A DNA stretch of 64,000 bases. Source: WHSO01 sp963732875 (lineage in GTDB: Bacteria > Pseudomonadota > Alphaproteobacteria > SMXQ01). Shown here piece after piece: positions 8,091-16,779 of the stretch. Every line of letters starts with the position of its first letter. Position 1 is the first letter of the stretch. The position numbers and the translations under genes are program-made. Under the pieces are notes generated by a model. That model searched no databases. It had not been told where the DNA came from and worked only from the letters and a program-made list of their open reading frames with translations. The stretch spans positions 248,001 through 312,000 of the forward strand of contig CAVTBD010000002.1 of NCBI GenBank assembly GCA_963732875.1. Reading direction: 5' to 3'.

Positions 8091-8523
8091 AGGGGCGTCC
8101 GGCGACGCCAAGGACCGAGTTCCCTCGATCATCAGCGCGTCCCTGCGCATCGTCGGCGATCTGGTATCGGAAGGCGACGTCCAGGTCGACGGCGTTATCG
8201 AAGGCGACGTCAACGCCCGTTCCCTCACGGTGAGCGAAGGGGCGGCGGTCAAGGGACAGATCAGCGCCGCCAAGGTCTGCATCCGCGGCGAGGTGCACGG
8301 TCAGGTGACCGCCGAGGCAGTCGAGCTCGGCCGCTCCGCCCGTGTCATCGGCGACATCGTCCACAGCAATCTGACCATCGAATTGGGCGCGTTTCTGGAA
8401 GGCAATTGCCGCCACATCGAGCGCCCGGCGGCGACACCCGCCCAGATCACCGATGCATCGGGCACCTCGGACGACGAGGAGGAAGAGGCGGCGCCCGAGA
8501 CACCGCGCGCGGTCGCGGGCTGA
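8071..8523 (+). CDS. bactofilin-family cytoskeletal protein
   Basis: Bactofilin (DUF583/Pfam bactofilin), 150 residues, a self-polymerising cytoskeletal protein that forms filaments at the inner face of the membrane without nucleotide. The central core from about residue 20 to 115 shows the repeating hydrophobic/Gly pattern of the right-handed beta-helix (SASLRIVGDLVSEGDVQVDG, EGDVNARSLTVSEGAAVKG, GEVHGQVTAEAVELG). It ends in an acidic disordered tail with a run of Asp/Glu near residue 130. Translation begins inside the end of the M23 peptidase gene, so the two are coupled. The likely role is to position that peptidase for local cell-wall remodelling. Confidence 0.93.
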   Translation: MFSKDSKGASGDAKDRVPSIISASLRIVGDLVSEGDVQVDGVIEGDVNARSLTVSEGAAVKGQISAAKVCIRGEVHGQVTAEAVELGRSARVIGDIVHSNLTIELGAFLEGNCRHIERPAATPAQITDASGTSDDEEEEAAPETPRAVAG

Positions 8524-8524
8524 C

Positions 8525-8538
8525 CCGACCCTGCTCTA
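8525..8538. repeat. half copy of a TAGAGC...GCTCTA palindrome
   Basis: Fourteen bases (CCGACCCTGCTCTA) match exactly the right end of the perfect palindrome at 54114-54127. The minus-strand dehydratase gene takes its TAG stop codon (8536-8538) from the edge of this element, and the bactofilin stop lies just before it. The other half of the palindrome is absent here. Confidence 0.5.
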
Positions 8539-9540
8539 GGCGGGCGCACCCCTTTTCAGCATCTCGCCATAGGCCGTGCCATCGACGTTGCCGCCGGACG
8601 CGATCACGACGATGGTGCGGCCGGTGGTCGCGAAGCCGGTCTGCGCTTCGAGCGCGCCGGTGGTCACCGCGGCCAGCGCGACTGCCCCGGATGGTTCCAG
8701 CACCAGCTTGAGATCCCGGAACGCGGCATAGAGCCCGCGGCAGGCGTCATCGTCGCTGAGCGCGACCGCGCCCGTGGCGAGGCGGCGGTTGATGGCGAAG
8801 GTGATCTCGCCGGGCGTCGGTGCCGCCAGCGCGTCGCAGATGGTGTGCGCCGTCCTGGGGTCGATGGCGACCCGTTCACCGCCGGCAAGCGAGCGCCTTG
8901 TGTCGTCGAAGGCGGCGGGCTCGGCAAGGAAGATGTCGGTGGCCGGGGACAATGCCTTGACGGCGGTGGAGATGCCCGCCGAGAGGCCGCCGCCGCCGCA
9001 CGGGATAACGAGCGCGTCCGCGGCGAGGCCGAGCTCCTCTAGCTGGTGGACCACCTCGAGCCCGATGGTGCCCTGGCCGGCGATCACCTGTTCGTGGTCG
9101 TAGGGTGGCACGATCGCCATGCCGCGCTCGGCGGCGAGCTTTTCCGTGATCGCGACGCGGTCCTCGGTCTCGCGGTCGTAATAGGCGAGCTCGGCGCCCC
9201 ATGCCTTGGTGTTCTCGATCTTGATGGCGGGGGTGTCCTTGGGCACGACGATCAGGGCGCGCGTGCCGCACGCCTTTGCCGCGGCCGCGACCCCCTGGGC
9301 ATGGTTGCCGGACGAAAAGGCGGCGACGCCGCGCTCGAGCGCCGTGGCATCGAGCCGGCTCACCCGGTTGTAGGCGCCCCGGAACTTGAACGTGCCGGTG
9401 AGTTGCAGGCATTCCGCCTTGACCAGCACGCGGCAGCGGAGCCGCTCGTTGAGCAGCGGCGATTCAAGCAGCGGCGTCAGCACGGCCTTGCCCGCGAGCC
9501 GTGCGGCAGCATCCCGGATGTCGTCGATCGTGATCGGCAT
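8536..9540 (-). CDS. PLP-dependent serine/threonine dehydratase-like enzyme
   Basis: Fold-type II PLP enzyme of 334 residues without a C-terminal ACT domain, so it resembles catabolic threonine/serine dehydratase, serine racemase or threo-3-hydroxyaspartate dehydratase rather than feedback-regulated IlvA. The Schiff-base lysine is K52 in TGTFKFRGA, the substrate loop is SSGNHAQG (about 77-84), and the phosphate-binding glycine loop is CGGGGLSAG (181-189). SGGN near the C-terminus is the usual pyridine-nitrogen contact. The ATG ending at 9540 has a strong GGGGGAG site. The gene converges on the bactofilin gene and diverges from the dctQM permease genes. Reaction expected: L-Thr or L-Ser to 2-oxo acid and ammonia; exact substrate uncertain. 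Confidence 0.85.
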   Translation of the reverse strand: MPITIDDIRDAAARLAGKAVLTPLLESPLLNERLRCRVLVKAECLQLTGTFKFRGAYNRVSRLDATALERGVAAFSSGNHAQGVAAAAKACGTRALIVVPKDTPAIKIENTKAWGAELAYYDRETEDRVAITEKLAAERGMAIVPPYDHEQVIAGQGTIGLEVVHQLEELGLAADALVIPCGGGGLSAGISTAVKALSPATDIFLAEPAAFDDTRRSLAGGERVAIDPRTAHTICDALAAPTPGEITFAINRRLATGAVALSDDDACRGLYAAFRDLKLVLEPSGAVALAAVTTGALEAQTGFATTGRTIVVIASGGNVDGTAYGEMLKRGAPA

Positions 9541-9667
9541 TTTCACTCCCCCTGATGATGGGGCGAGCATAGCCAACCGGACGGCGTCGGAGAAGCGCCG
9601 GCGGCCTATACAGGAACGGGCCCGCTCGGGCATACTCGCCGCAACGTACAAGGAGGCTGAAGGGCCC

Positions 9668-10201
9668 ATGGGGGATTTCGACGCCGCGCTGTCCGCGCTG
9701 GCACATCGCATAAACCGTCTGAACGAGGCTATCGGCCGTGGTGTCGCGTGGGTCGTGCTGGCGCTGGTCGCCGTGCAGTTCACGGCGGTCGTGCTGCGCT
9801 ACGTGTTCGGCGCGGGCTGGATCTGGGTGGAGGAGTCGATCGTCTACCTTCACGCCACGCTGTTCATGGCCGGTGCCGCCTATACCCTGCTCCATGACGG
9901 TCACGTGCGGGTCGATATCTTCTACCGGGACGCCGGCACCGACAACAAGGCATGGGTCGACCTGCTGGGCGCGGCCTGCTTCCTGGTGCCGGTCTCGCTG
10001 CTGATCCTGTTCAAGAGTTGGCCCTACGTTTACGCAAGCTGGGCGATCCTCGAAGGCTCCCCGGAGACCAGTGGCATTCCCGCCGTGTTCCTGCTCAAGT
10101 CCCTGATCCCGCTGTTCGCGGTAATGATGATCGTCCAGGGCATTTCGATGGCGGCCTCGGCCATGTTGACCTTGCGTGCCGGGGAAGGGGCCGCGCGCTG
10201 A
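9668..10201 (+). CDS. dctQ: TRAP transporter small permease subunit
   Basis: DctQ-type subunit (177 residues) of a tripartite ATP-independent periplasmic transporter; it partners the large DctM subunit encoded next. Four hydrophobic segments are visible, with the typical QFTAVVLRYVFG and WVEE motifs near residues 37-56 that are characteristic of the family. An AGGAGG site lies about 14 bases before the ATG at 9668. Stop and next start overlap (TGATG), so dctQ and dctM are coupled. No DctP binding protein is encoded on either side; the nearest in the window is at 38090-39211. Confidence 0.9.
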   Translation: MGDFDAALSALAHRINRLNEAIGRGVAWVVLALVAVQFTAVVLRYVFGAGWIWVEESIVYLHATLFMAGAAYTLLHDGHVRVDIFYRDAGTDNKAWVDLLGAACFLVPVSLLILFKSWPYVYASWAILEGSPETSGIPAVFLLKSLIPLFAVMMIVQGISMAASAMLTLRAGEGAAR

Positions 10202-11769
10202 TGGCCGATGTCCTCGCGCTCGGCATGTTCGCGGCGAGTTGCGGTTTCCTGCTTTTGGGCTATCCGGTCGCCTTTACGCTCGCCGGCACCGCGCTTCTGT
10301 TCGCGGGCATCGGCCATTTTTTCGGCGTGTTCGACTTCGCGTTGCTGGGCGCGCTGGTACCGCAGATTTTCGGCCGCATGACCAATCCGGTGCTGATCGC
10401 GGTGCCGCTGTTCGTGTTCATGGGGGTCATGCTGGAGCGCTCCAAGGTCGCCGAGGACCTGCTCGAAACCATGGGGCTGCTGTTCGGCCGTCTGCCCGGC
10501 GGCCTCGGCCTGTCGGTGACCGTAGTCGGCGCGCTGCTGGCGGCCTCGACCGGAATCGTCGGGGCGACCGTGGTGACCATGGGGCTCCTGTCGCTGCCGA
10601 CCATGCTCAAGCGGGGCTACGATCCGAAGCTTGCAACGGGAACTATCTGCGCTGCGGGTACGCTCGGCCAGATCATCCCGCCCTCGATCGTGCTGGTATT
10701 GCTGGGCGAGGTGCTGTCCTCGTCGTTCCAGCAGGCGCAGCTCAAGCGCGGCATCTTCTCGCCGGAGACCGTGTCGGTCGGCGACCTGTTCGCCGGTGCC
10801 CTGCTGCCGGGCCTGGTCCTGGTCGCGTTCTACATCCTCTACCAGATCGCTGTGGCGTGGCTCCGGCCCGAAACATCGCCGCCAATCGATGCCGCCGACG
10901 TTGCGGCGGTGAGCGACGGCAGGCTGCACCATATTCTCAAGGTGCTGCTGCCGCCGATCTCGCTGATCGTCGCCGTGCTGGGATCGATCCTGGGGGGAGT
11001 CGCCACGCCGACCGAAGCCGCCGCGGTAGGCGCCGTCGGTGCCGGCCTGCTTGCGGCCCAGCGTGTCGATCCCGGCGCGCGCCGGGCGGTGCGGCTGGCG
11101 GTCGCAGCCATGGTCGCACTGCTCGTGCTGACGTCGTTCCTCGACCTGCGCTTCGGGCGTTCCGACGCGACTTTGATCGAAAAAGCGGGCATCGCCGTCG
11201 CGGTGGTGCTCACCGGCGCGCTGGTGTGGGGCACGCTGACGGCCTTCGTGCGGCTCTACCGCGCCGGCATCCTGGCCGAGGTGTCGCGCGCGACCTTGTC
11301 GATCACGTCCATGGTGTTCGTCATCCTGATCGGCGCGGCGCTGTTCTCGCTGGTGTTCCGGGGCCTCGGCGGCAGCGACATGGTGCACGACTTCCTGCGC
11401 AACATGCCGGGCGGCGTGATCGGCGCCACCACGCTCGTCATGGGGGTGATGTTCTTCCTCGGATTCTTCCTCGACTTCATCGAGATCATCTACGTGGTGG
11501 TGCCGATCGTGGCGCCGCCGCTCCTGCTGATGGGGCTCGATCCGGTGTGGCTGGGCGTGCTGATCGCGGTCAACCTGCAGACCAGCTTTCTGACGCCGCC
11601 GTTCGGCTTCGCGCTGTTCTACCTGCGCGGGGTCGCGCCGCCCTCGGTGCGTACCCTGGACATTTACCGAGGCATCATCCCGTTCGTGGTGATCCAGATT
11701 CTCGCTCTTATCGTGCTGGCGCTGTTCCCCGGGCTCGCGCTCTGGCTGCCCAGGGCGCTCTACGGCTGA
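10201..11769 (+). CDS. dctM: TRAP transporter large permease subunit
   Basis: DctM-type ion-coupled permease of 522 residues, longer than the common ~430 because of extra segments around residues 290-370, as in the mannitol/2-oxoacid-like TRAP branch. Family motifs include NPVLIAVPLFVFMGVMLE (about 61-78), the elevator-type hairpin region TGIVGATVVTMG, and NLQTSFLTPPFGFALFY near the C-terminus. About 12-14 membrane segments are expected. It is driven by a sodium or proton gradient and needs a periplasmic DctP. A strong hairpin (11780-11807) sits between it and the converging tctC-type gene. Substrate unknown, probably an organic acid. Confidence 0.92.
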   Translation: MADVLALGMFAASCGFLLLGYPVAFTLAGTALLFAGIGHFFGVFDFALLGALVPQIFGRMTNPVLIAVPLFVFMGVMLERSKVAEDLLETMGLLFGRLPGGLGLSVTVVGALLAASTGIVGATVVTMGLLSLPTMLKRGYDPKLATGTICAAGTLGQIIPPSIVLVLLGEVLSSSFQQAQLKRGIFSPETVSVGDLFAGALLPGLVLVAFYILYQIAVAWLRPETSPPIDAADVAAVSDGRLHHILKVLLPPISLIVAVLGSILGGVATPTEAAAVGAVGAGLLAAQRVDPGARRAVRLAVAAMVALLVLTSFLDLRFGRSDATLIEKAGIAVAVVLTGALVWGTLTAFVRLYRAGILAEVSRATLSITSMVFVILIGAALFSLVFRGLGGSDMVHDFLRNMPGGVIGATTLVMGVMFFLGFFLDFIEIIYVVVPIVAPPLLLMGLDPVWLGVLIAVNLQTSFLTPPFGFALFYLRGVAPPSVRTLDIYRGIIPFVVIQILALIVLALFPGLALWLPRALYG

Positions 11770-11779
11770 GCGCAAAAAG

Positions 11780-11807
11780 ACCGGGCGCCCCTTGGGGAGC
11801 GCCCGGT
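11780..11807 (-). terminator. hairpin between converging dctM and tctC-type genes
   Basis: Perfect nine-base arms (ACCGGGCGC, 11780-11788, and GCGCCCGGT, 11799-11807). On the minus strand it is followed by CTTTTTGCG, which fits an intrinsic terminator for the binding-protein gene; on the plus strand no T-run follows. Confidence 0.7.
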
Positions 11808-11842
11808 TACGGCTCGGGCCTCCCGGCCCGGTTCCGGTGTTC

Positions 11843-12922
11843 CTAGTGCTTCTTCTTGCGCTTCTTCTTTTTCTTGCAGAGGCTTCCCTTGCACTTGCCA
11901 ATGGCGGCCTTGTTGTTGAGGTCTGCCTTTACCATCTGCACCACGTCGGGAGGCGCGCTCCCCATGTCCTTCAGGACGTCCTCGACCTCCGCCCCGGACT
12001 TGGGATCGATGCTCTGCCTCTGACGCTTCGCGAGGGCAAGGTAAGCTGGGTCCTTGACCGCCTTATCGAAGGCCGCGCGGTAGATTTTGACCACTTCGTC
12101 GGAGTTGCCCGGCGGCAGAGCGTAGGGGTCGGTGATCTCGCTGGCCTCGAGGAACAGCTTCATTGCCGCCTTAGCCTTGGGATCCTTGAGCAGCCCCATG
12201 ATGTAAGGGACTTTCGGAAAGTCGGGCAGGGGGCTTAGCGACACCGCCAGGATCAACCGAACCTTTTCCTGTTTGATCCAGTCGGTGTGGGTTGCCTTGA
12301 GCGATTCAATGGAATAACAGCGAGCGTCCACTTCCCCACGCTCTACCGCGATCACGGAGCTGGCGCCGCCGTAGCCCGCGATCGGCTTGAACTTCGTGCC
12401 GAGCGTGGCATTGATCATCAAGGGAACGAGCGTCGAATTGGAACGCGCGCCCGTGGTGGAAACGGTGAACTGCCTTTTCTTCGCGTCGTCGATGGTATGA
12501 AGCGCGCTGGTATGCCACGTGAAGCATACCTGCCTGGCTGCGGCAAGGCTGCCGATCCACCGAAACTTCATGATATCGTATTGCAGCTTGTACGGGCCGT
12601 AGAACGCGTTCTGGATCGGACCGCCCGGCATGGTGGTCAGGGACATGCCGTCCTTTTCGCCCTTGTTGTAGGTGTAGACGACGGCCTGCATGCCGCCGGC
12701 ACCGAACATGTTGCGCACGATGATGTTGGGATGGCCCGGCAGGTACTTCGCCAGGAACGGCATGAAAGTCCGGGAAAAGATGTCCACGCCGCCGCCGACC
12801 TGGCCGCCCAAGTAGAGGGAAATATTTTTCCCGGCAAAATCAACTTCCGCCTTTGCCGGTTGCGTCACCAGGACCGCGGCAAGCGCGGCCAGGGCGACGG
12901 GCAGGGTCTTGTTACGGGTCAT
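11843..12922 (-). CDS. TctC/Bug-type periplasmic binding protein with lysine-rich tail
   Basis: Periplasmic solute-binding component of a tripartite tricarboxylate transporter, 359 residues with a 24-residue Sec signal (MTRNKTLPVALAALAAVLVT ... AKA). Family features include YLGGQVGGGVDIFSR, in which the Gly-rich loop and Asp contact substrate carboxylate, PNIIVRNMFGAGGM, and the STTGARSN ligand-binding loop. The ATG ending at 12922 has GAGGAGG upstream. An odd feature is the C-terminus: after NNKAAIG it ends in a Cys-x4-Cys motif and ten residues that are all Lys, Arg or His. It is not next to a tctAB pair; tctAB lie 8.7 kb away at 956-3101, and it faces a TRAP permease operon. It may serve tctAB in trans or act as an orphan binding or sensory protein. 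Confidence 0.85.
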   Translation of the reverse strand: MTRNKTLPVALAALAAVLVTQPAKAEVDFAGKNISLYLGGQVGGGVDIFSRTFMPFLAKYLPGHPNIIVRNMFGAGGMQAVVYTYNKGEKDGMSLTTMPGGPIQNAFYGPYKLQYDIMKFRWIGSLAAARQVCFTWHTSALHTIDDAKKRQFTVSTTGARSNSTLVPLMINATLGTKFKPIAGYGGASSVIAVERGEVDARCYSIESLKATHTDWIKQEKVRLILAVSLSPLPDFPKVPYIMGLLKDPKAKAAMKLFLEASEITDPYALPPGNSDEVVKIYRAAFDKAVKDPAYLALAKRQRQSIDPKSGAEVEDVLKDMGSAPPDVVQMVKADLNNKAAIGKCKGSLCKKKKKRKKKH

Positions 12923-13003
12923 TGAAGCCTCCTCGTTCGCTATCGAGTGTTTATTGCTCCCAAGAGGTCGAAACCGTTGCGGGCGAAATCCCGAAACGAA
13001 AAA

Positions 13004-13032
13004 TGGGCCGGACGCTGGGGGCGTCCGGCCCA
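13004..13032 (-). terminator. intrinsic terminator after slt
   Basis: Perfect 11-base arms (13004-13014 and 13022-13032) with a seven-base loop; the minus-strand continuation is TTTTTCGTTTCGG. It lies 90 bases beyond the slt stop and upstream of the tctC-type gene, so the latter must have its own promoter in 12923-13003. Confidence 0.75.
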
Positions 13033-13122
13033 CGGCTGGCTATATTAGCCTGATTCTCGCGGTCAGCCTGCTTCTTCTTTTGGTCGTTTTTCGGGCCCGG
13101 CGTGACGCGGACGCAGGCGGCT

Positions 13123-15171
13123 TCAGCCCCTGAGATGGTCGGGCCGGGCCGGGTGCAGTCGTCCCGAGCCGAACATCGCCCGGTAGACCTGAACATTCTC
13201 GATTACGCGCTCGACATAGTCGCGGGTCTGCTCGAAGGGGATCAGCTCGATCCAGTCGACCACGTCGATGTCGCCCTTGCGGAAATCGCCGCGGCGCTTG
13301 AGCCAGCGGCGCACGCGGGCGGGACCGGCGTTGTAGGCCGCGAGCGCCAGCACGTAGGAACCGTTGAAGTCGTTCAGGACCTGGGCGAAGTAGGCGGCGC
13401 CGATGGTCAGGTTGTAGTTGCGGTCATTCAGCAGCTTCTCGCGCGAGAACGACATGCCGAGCGAATGGGCGACGCGGCGCGCGGTTGCCGGCATGACCTG
13501 CATCAGGCCACGTGCACCTGCCCAGCTGACCGCCTCCGGGTTGAAGCCGCTCTCCTGGCGCATCAGGGCGAGCAGGATGCCGTGCTCGAGCCCGCGGCGG
13601 TTTTCGGGCAGCGGCCCGCGCGGCCAACCGGCCTGGACCAGCTGGACGCCGTCCTTGAGCGAATCCTTGGCGGCCCATACGGCGACGTCGGGCCGCCCCA
13701 CGCCGAGCGCGACACGGCTTGCGAGCGCGTGCTCGGCCGGAGTCTTGGCGAGGCGAACGAGCTTGCGCACGAACGCCTTGAAATGATCGCGGTCATGGCT
13801 GCCGGCGATCAGCTTGGCGGCATGCACCAGCTCGCGGTCGGCAAAGGCGGCGGCGGCCTTGTCGCTGATCTCGGGCTCGGGCGGCACCGGGCGGCCGGGC
13901 CCATCGGCGCCGTCGAGCCGAGCCGCCGCGAGTTGTCCGTAGAAGGTCGTGATGTGCTTTGCCGCCTTGGCATACCACGCGGCCGCGGCCGCCTTGTTGC
14001 CCATTTCGCCGGTGGCGACCCCGGCCCAATAGGCGCCGCGCGCCCGGCTGACCGGGAAGTTCACGTTGTCGAACAGGTGCGTGAAATGGGTCAGCGCCGT
14101 GTTCGGTTCCTTGAGGAAACGCAGCGCGATGAAGCCGGCAAGCCATTCGGCCTCCGCGAAGTCCTCACCGTCGAGCTTGGGGTGCTTGGTGGCGAGGGAA
14201 TAGGCCAGCGTTATCTTGCCGTCGCGCAGCGCGCGCCGGGCGAGGATTGCCTGGTCGAACCAGACCAGGTCGGGGCGCGGTACCACGGCGGGAAGCTGCC
14301 GCAGCAACTCGATCGCCTCGTCGTCACGCCCCTTGCGACGGCGCCAGTGCATGCGCTCGAACACGAAGCCGGGGTCCTGCTGGTATTCTTTGGGTACCCG
14401 CCGGATCGCCCAGTCGACACCGCCCTTGAAGTCGCGCAGACGCATGCGCGCCAGCGCCACGGCGGCATAACCTGACTTGACCCGGCGCAGCATGCGGCGT
14501 GCTTCCCAGCCGCGCCCGTCCCACAGCAGGCGGTCGATGCGTTTTTCGTGGTCGGCCTCGGTCAGCATCCGACGGTAGCGCCGGTAGAACGTGCGTTCGA
14601 CCGCCGGCGGGAAATTCATGTCGATCCAGGCGTGGCGGACCAGCTTTTCGGCATCGGCCTTGCGTCCCTGGGCGATCAGGGCGTCGGCGTAGTGGATCGC
14701 ACCTTTCGGGGTAAGTGGCGGATGCTTGGCGAACCAGGCGATCACCCGGCCGGCGGGCGTTGCCTCGTTCATCGCTTCCTCGGCGCTCTCGCGCAGATCG
14801 CGCATGCGCGGCCAGTCGGGATTGGCCGCGATGAACGCCGCGACCTCGTCGAAGGTCATGCGCTCGCCGTGGGTGGTGAAGCGGATCCAGGAGACGACCT
14901 TGGTGAGCACGGGATCGCCGCTCTCGCGCGCCAGCGCGTAGGCCTTGCCCCAGTTGCGCAGCTCGACGGCACGGAACACCGGATCGAGGTTGCGGAAGGC
15001 GGGAGGGCGCGGGGGCACCGGGGCGAGGACCGGGACCGCAGCCTTGGCGTCCCGCGTCGCGACCTCGTTGGCGCCGGCGCGGCACGGCAGCACCGTGGAC
15101 GCGATCGCCAGGGCCGAGAGGCCCAGGGCCATCACAAAGTTACGCCGAAACCTGCCGGGAATCCCCATCAC
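13123..15171 (-). CDS. slt: soluble lytic murein transglycosylase
   Basis: Periplasmic lytic transglycosylase (682 residues, near the 645 of E. coli Slt70) that cleaves the MurNAc-GlcNAc bond with formation of 1,6-anhydroMurNAc. An N-terminal signal (MALGLSALAIASTVLPCRAGA region) precedes about 480 residues of alpha-helical superhelical repeats, and then a C-terminal goose-lysozyme-like SLT domain. The catalytic Glu is in LALMRQESGFNPEAVS (around residue 540), followed by ARGLMQVMPATA and AAYNAGPARVRRW, all diagnostic. The gene runs away from dapA and ends at a strong terminator. In many alphaproteobacteria slt neighbours dapA and smpB, as here. Confidence 0.95.
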   Translation of the reverse strand: MMGIPGRFRRNFVMALGLSALAIASTVLPCRAGANEVATRDAKAAVPVLAPVPPRPPAFRNLDPVFRAVELRNWGKAYALARESGDPVLTKVVSWIRFTTHGERMTFDEVAAFIAANPDWPRMRDLRESAEEAMNEATPAGRVIAWFAKHPPLTPKGAIHYADALIAQGRKADAEKLVRHAWIDMNFPPAVERTFYRRYRRMLTEADHEKRIDRLLWDGRGWEARRMLRRVKSGYAAVALARMRLRDFKGGVDWAIRRVPKEYQQDPGFVFERMHWRRRKGRDDEAIELLRQLPAVVPRPDLVWFDQAILARRALRDGKITLAYSLATKHPKLDGEDFAEAEWLAGFIALRFLKEPNTALTHFTHLFDNVNFPVSRARGAYWAGVATGEMGNKAAAAAWYAKAAKHITTFYGQLAAARLDGADGPGRPVPPEPEISDKAAAAFADRELVHAAKLIAGSHDRDHFKAFVRKLVRLAKTPAEHALASRVALGVGRPDVAVWAAKDSLKDGVQLVQAGWPRGPLPENRRGLEHGILLALMRQESGFNPEAVSWAGARGLMQVMPATARRVAHSLGMSFSREKLLNDRNYNLTIGAAYFAQVLNDFNGSYVLALAAYNAGPARVRRWLKRRGDFRKGDIDVVDWIELIPFEQTRDYVERVIENVQVYRAMFGSGRLHPARPDHLRG

Positions 15172-15313
15172 GCCGCCGATAATCCGAAATCTCGCCGCCC
15201 GTTTCGCCGTCTCCCCCTTGCCTCCCGGGGAAACGGACGATTGCGGCCGGGCCCCATTGTAGGGGCCCGTTTGGTTAATGCAACGTTAGCACGTGGCTAA
15301 ACCCTTGCGTCCC

Positions 15314-15342
15314 TTGGCATTGATGCCGGCACGGTCTATCTT
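15314..15342 (+). promoter_or_regulatory. candidate sigma-70-type promoter of dapA
   Basis: TTGGCA (15314-15319) and TATCTT (15337-15342) are separated by exactly 17 bases, 65 bases before the dapA ATG. The intergenic space from slt is 236 bases and this is the best promoter-like pair in it. Confidence 0.5.
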
Positions 15343-15407
15343 GCGGCCCTTAATCGGCCGGGGTCCCCGCGCAGGGACGTGGCTCGGCAAAGGCTCGGGA
15401 GACGAGG

Positions 15408-16283
15408 ATGTTCAAGGGTTCCTTCACGGCGCTGATCACGCCGTTCAAGGGCGGCAAGGTGGACGAGAAGGCCTATCAGGCGCTGGTCGCGGCCCAGATC
15501 GCGGCCGGCACCCACGGCCTGGTGCCGTGCGGCACCACGGGCGAATCGCCGACCCTGTCCCACGAGGAGCACATGCGCGTGACCGAGCTGTGCATCGAGG
15601 TGGCCGCGGGCAAGGTCCCGGTGATCGCCGGCACGGGCTCGAACTCGACCGAGGAGGCGATCATGCTCCAGCGCCACGCCAGGAAGGCGGGCGCCGATGC
15701 CGGCTTGGTGGTCACGCCCTACTACAACAAGCCGACCCAGGCGGGGCTGCTCGCCCATTACCGGGCGATCGCCGACGCCGTCGATCTGCCGATCGTCATC
15801 TACAACATTCCGGGCCGCTCCGTGATCGACATGACCGTCGCGACCATGGCCGAGCTCGCGAAGCATCCCAATATCGTCGGCGTCAAGGATGCCACCGCGG
15901 ACCTGGCGCGGCCGCTGCGCACGCGCCTGGCGTGCGGGACCGATTTCTGCCAGCTGTCGGGCGAGGACGCGACCGCGGTGCCGTTCCTGTCGCAGGGCGG
16001 GGTCGGCTGCATTTCAGTCACGTCGAACATCGCGCCCAGGGAATGCGCGGACATGCACAACGCCTGGATGAAGGGCGACATGGCGATGGTGATGAAGCTG
16101 AATGAGCGCCTGATGCCGGTGCACGACGCCATGTTCTGCGAGGCGAGCCCCGGGCCGGTCAAGTACGCGGCCGAGCTGCTGGGGATCTGCGGCGCCGAAT
16201 TGCGCTTGCCGCTGGTATCGATCGCGGAGGCTTCGAAGAAGCGGGTGGAAGACGCGCTCAAGGGCGCGGGCCTTCTGCGCTGA
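15408..16283 (+). CDS. dapA: 4-hydroxy-tetrahydrodipicolinate synthase
   Basis: Condenses pyruvate with L-aspartate semialdehyde at the first committed step of the diaminopimelate/lysine pathway; cytoplasmic. At 291 residues it matches the family. The Schiff-base lysine is K160 in NIVGVKDAT, the catalytic tyrosine is Y132 in IYNIPGRS, and the TTGE loop is at 43-46 (E. coli K161, Y133, T44-T45). The ATG is preceded by GGGAGACGAGG. smpB begins five bases after the stop, and a sigma-70-like promoter lies upstream, so dapA, smpB and the next gene are likely one transcript. Confidence 0.97.
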   Translation: MFKGSFTALITPFKGGKVDEKAYQALVAAQIAAGTHGLVPCGTTGESPTLSHEEHMRVTELCIEVAAGKVPVIAGTGSNSTEEAIMLQRHARKAGADAGLVVTPYYNKPTQAGLLAHYRAIADAVDLPIVIYNIPGRSVIDMTVATMAELAKHPNIVGVKDATADLARPLRTRLACGTDFCQLSGEDATAVPFLSQGGVGCISVTSNIAPRECADMHNAWMKGDMAMVMKLNERLMPVHDAMFCEASPGPVKYAAELLGICGAELRLPLVSIAEASKKRVEDALKGAGLLR

Positions 16284-16288
16284 CCGCC

Positions 16289-16774
16289 ATGGCCCGGGCC
16301 GCGAAGGGCGGTCGTGCCGAGGCGCAGCGTTACGTCGCCCAGAACCGCAAGGCACGCCGCGACTACGTCATCGAGGAGACGTTCGAGGCGGGGATCATGC
16401 TGACCGGCTCCGAGGTCAAGGGGCTGCGCTCGGGCGGCGCCAACCTCAACGATTCCTACGCGCGCGAGCAGGGCGGCGAGCTGTGGCTGGTCAGTGCCTA
16501 TATTCCCGAATACAAGTTCGCCAACCGCGAAGGCCACGAGCCGCGGCGCCCGCGCAAGCTCCTGCTGCACAAGCGCCAGGTCGAGAAGCTTCTGGGCGCG
16601 ATCGGACGCGACGGTGCGACAGCCGTGCCCATGTCGATCTATTTCAACGAGCGCGGGATGGCCAAGGTCGAGCTCGGCCTCGCGCGCGGGCGGCGCAAGT
16701 ACGAGAAGCGCGAGCTCGAGAAGAAGCGTGATTGGCAGCGCGAGAAGGCGCGCGTGATGCGCGACAAGGGCTGA
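16289..16774 (+). CDS. smpB: SsrA-binding protein
   Basis: Partner of tmRNA in trans-translation: it binds SsrA RNA and places it in the A site of stalled ribosomes. 161 residues. Typical segments are VAQNRKARRDYVIEETFEAG (about 15-34), LTGSEVKGLRSGGANLNDSY and RPRKLLLHKRQVEKL, with a long basic C-terminal tail (RRKYEKRELEKKRDWQREKA) that becomes helical in the mRNA channel. Start ATG at 16289, just after dapA; the next gene starts five bases after its stop. The tmRNA gene itself was not seen in the window. Confidence 0.97.
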   Translation: MARAAKGGRAEAQRYVAQNRKARRDYVIEETFEAGIMLTGSEVKGLRSGGANLNDSYAREQGGELWLVSAYIPEYKFANREGHEPRRPRKLLLHKRQVEKLLGAIGRDGATAVPMSIYFNERGMAKVELGLARGRRKYEKRELEKKRDWQREKARVMRDKG

Positions 16775-16779
16775 GACCC

